A model generated the notes under the pieces. It was not told the origin of the DNA. It searched no databases and saw only the letters and a program-made list of their open reading frames with translations. Position numbers and translations under genes: made by a program. A stretch of 64,000 bases of DNA from Rhizopus sp. PT2906 (taxonomy: Eukaryota; Mucoromycota; Mucoromycetes; Mucorales; Rhizopodaceae): the NCBI GenBank assembly GCA_025529335.1, contig JAMYHX010000189.1:55030-119029 (forward strand). The letters are read 5' to 3'. Positions 63,944-64,000 of the stretch are shown here, one piece after another. How positions within the stretch are numbered: the first letter of the stretch is position 1; every line of letters starts with the position of its first letter.

Positions 63944-64000
63944 TTTATAAATAATTAAAACCTCTAATGGGCGCACGATCGTAATATTACATCTTTCCCG
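63944..64000 (+). repeat. Dispersed repeat, copy B (cut by window end)
   Basis: Same orientation as copy A at 26290-26346; four mismatches in 57 bases and no indel. The similarity starts within an AT-rich stretch and runs up to the last base, so the element continues beyond the window. Confidence 0.8.

Noticed and set aside
1..64000. tRNA, rRNA or CRISPR features
   Set aside because: No B-box-like GGTTCGA(N)TCC pair with an A-box, no rRNA core sequence and no spaced direct-repeat array were seen on reading either strand.

Overview
The window is nuclear DNA of a filamentous fungus, most likely a Mucoromycota species of the Mucorales type. It is AT-rich, and most genes are cut by many GT-AG introns of about 45-60 bases, often with a TACTAAC-like branch site. 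Many start codons follow a pyrimidine-rich tract. The gene set is fungal: septin, SYS1, RGP1, PEX16, N-myristoyltransferase, vacuolar proteinase A. The IucA/IucC-type siderophore synthetase is the kind of enzyme that makes rhizoferrin in Mucorales, and this is the best lineage clue. Exon models were joined by hand by matching splice sites, reading frame and family signatures. All the exon sums given are multiples of three.

Layout. 1-3430 (+): tail of an unknown gene, a typical 2-Cys peroxiredoxin, a three-exon TOM5 and a coiled-coil protein with an HMMR-like N-terminus. 3570-5447 (-): RGP1. 5.6-8.2 kb: transposon graveyard (tyrosine recombinase and Tc1/mariner relics). 8.2-13.8 kb (-): PH-domain protein, DDHD lipase, FHA-kinase. 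13.9-18.4 kb: a decayed second copy of the OGG1 start, OGG1, a septin of CDC3 type, small ORFs. 18.5-26 kb: unknown protein, ZGRF1-type helicase, ThrE/PRM10 transporter. 27.6-35 kb: acyl-CoA carboxylase beta subunit and the SNF2-RING protein SHPRH/IRC20. 36.7-42 kb: siderophore synthetase with iron-GATA-like sites in a long upstream region. 42-46.8 kb: RGS protein, NMT, C2H2 factor. 48.8-54.8 kb: proteinase A, STK16/ENV7 kinase, beta-trefoil lectin, Sec61 gamma, SYS1. 55-60 kb: a protein with FAAP100/FANCB-like architecture, a small membrane protein, PEX16. 60-64 kb: an MFS transporter relic, a small ORF, RAB11, and an edge copy of a dispersed repeat.

Two themes stand out. Genome maintenance: OGG1, a Rad53-like kinase, ZGRF1, SHPRH/IRC20 and the possible Fanconi core component lie within about 45 kb. 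Membrane traffic: RGP1 (Ypt6/Rab6 exchange), SYS1 (Arl3/Golgi), RAB11, STK16/ENV7, DDHD lipase, proteinase A, PEX16 and Sec61 gamma. Nothing indicates co-transcription, so joint function is inference. The most unusual sequence-level features are very small exons (2, 10 and 11 bases) needed to keep frame, a 31-base intron, the OGG1 relic beside its parent, and the GATA sites upstream of the siderophore gene.
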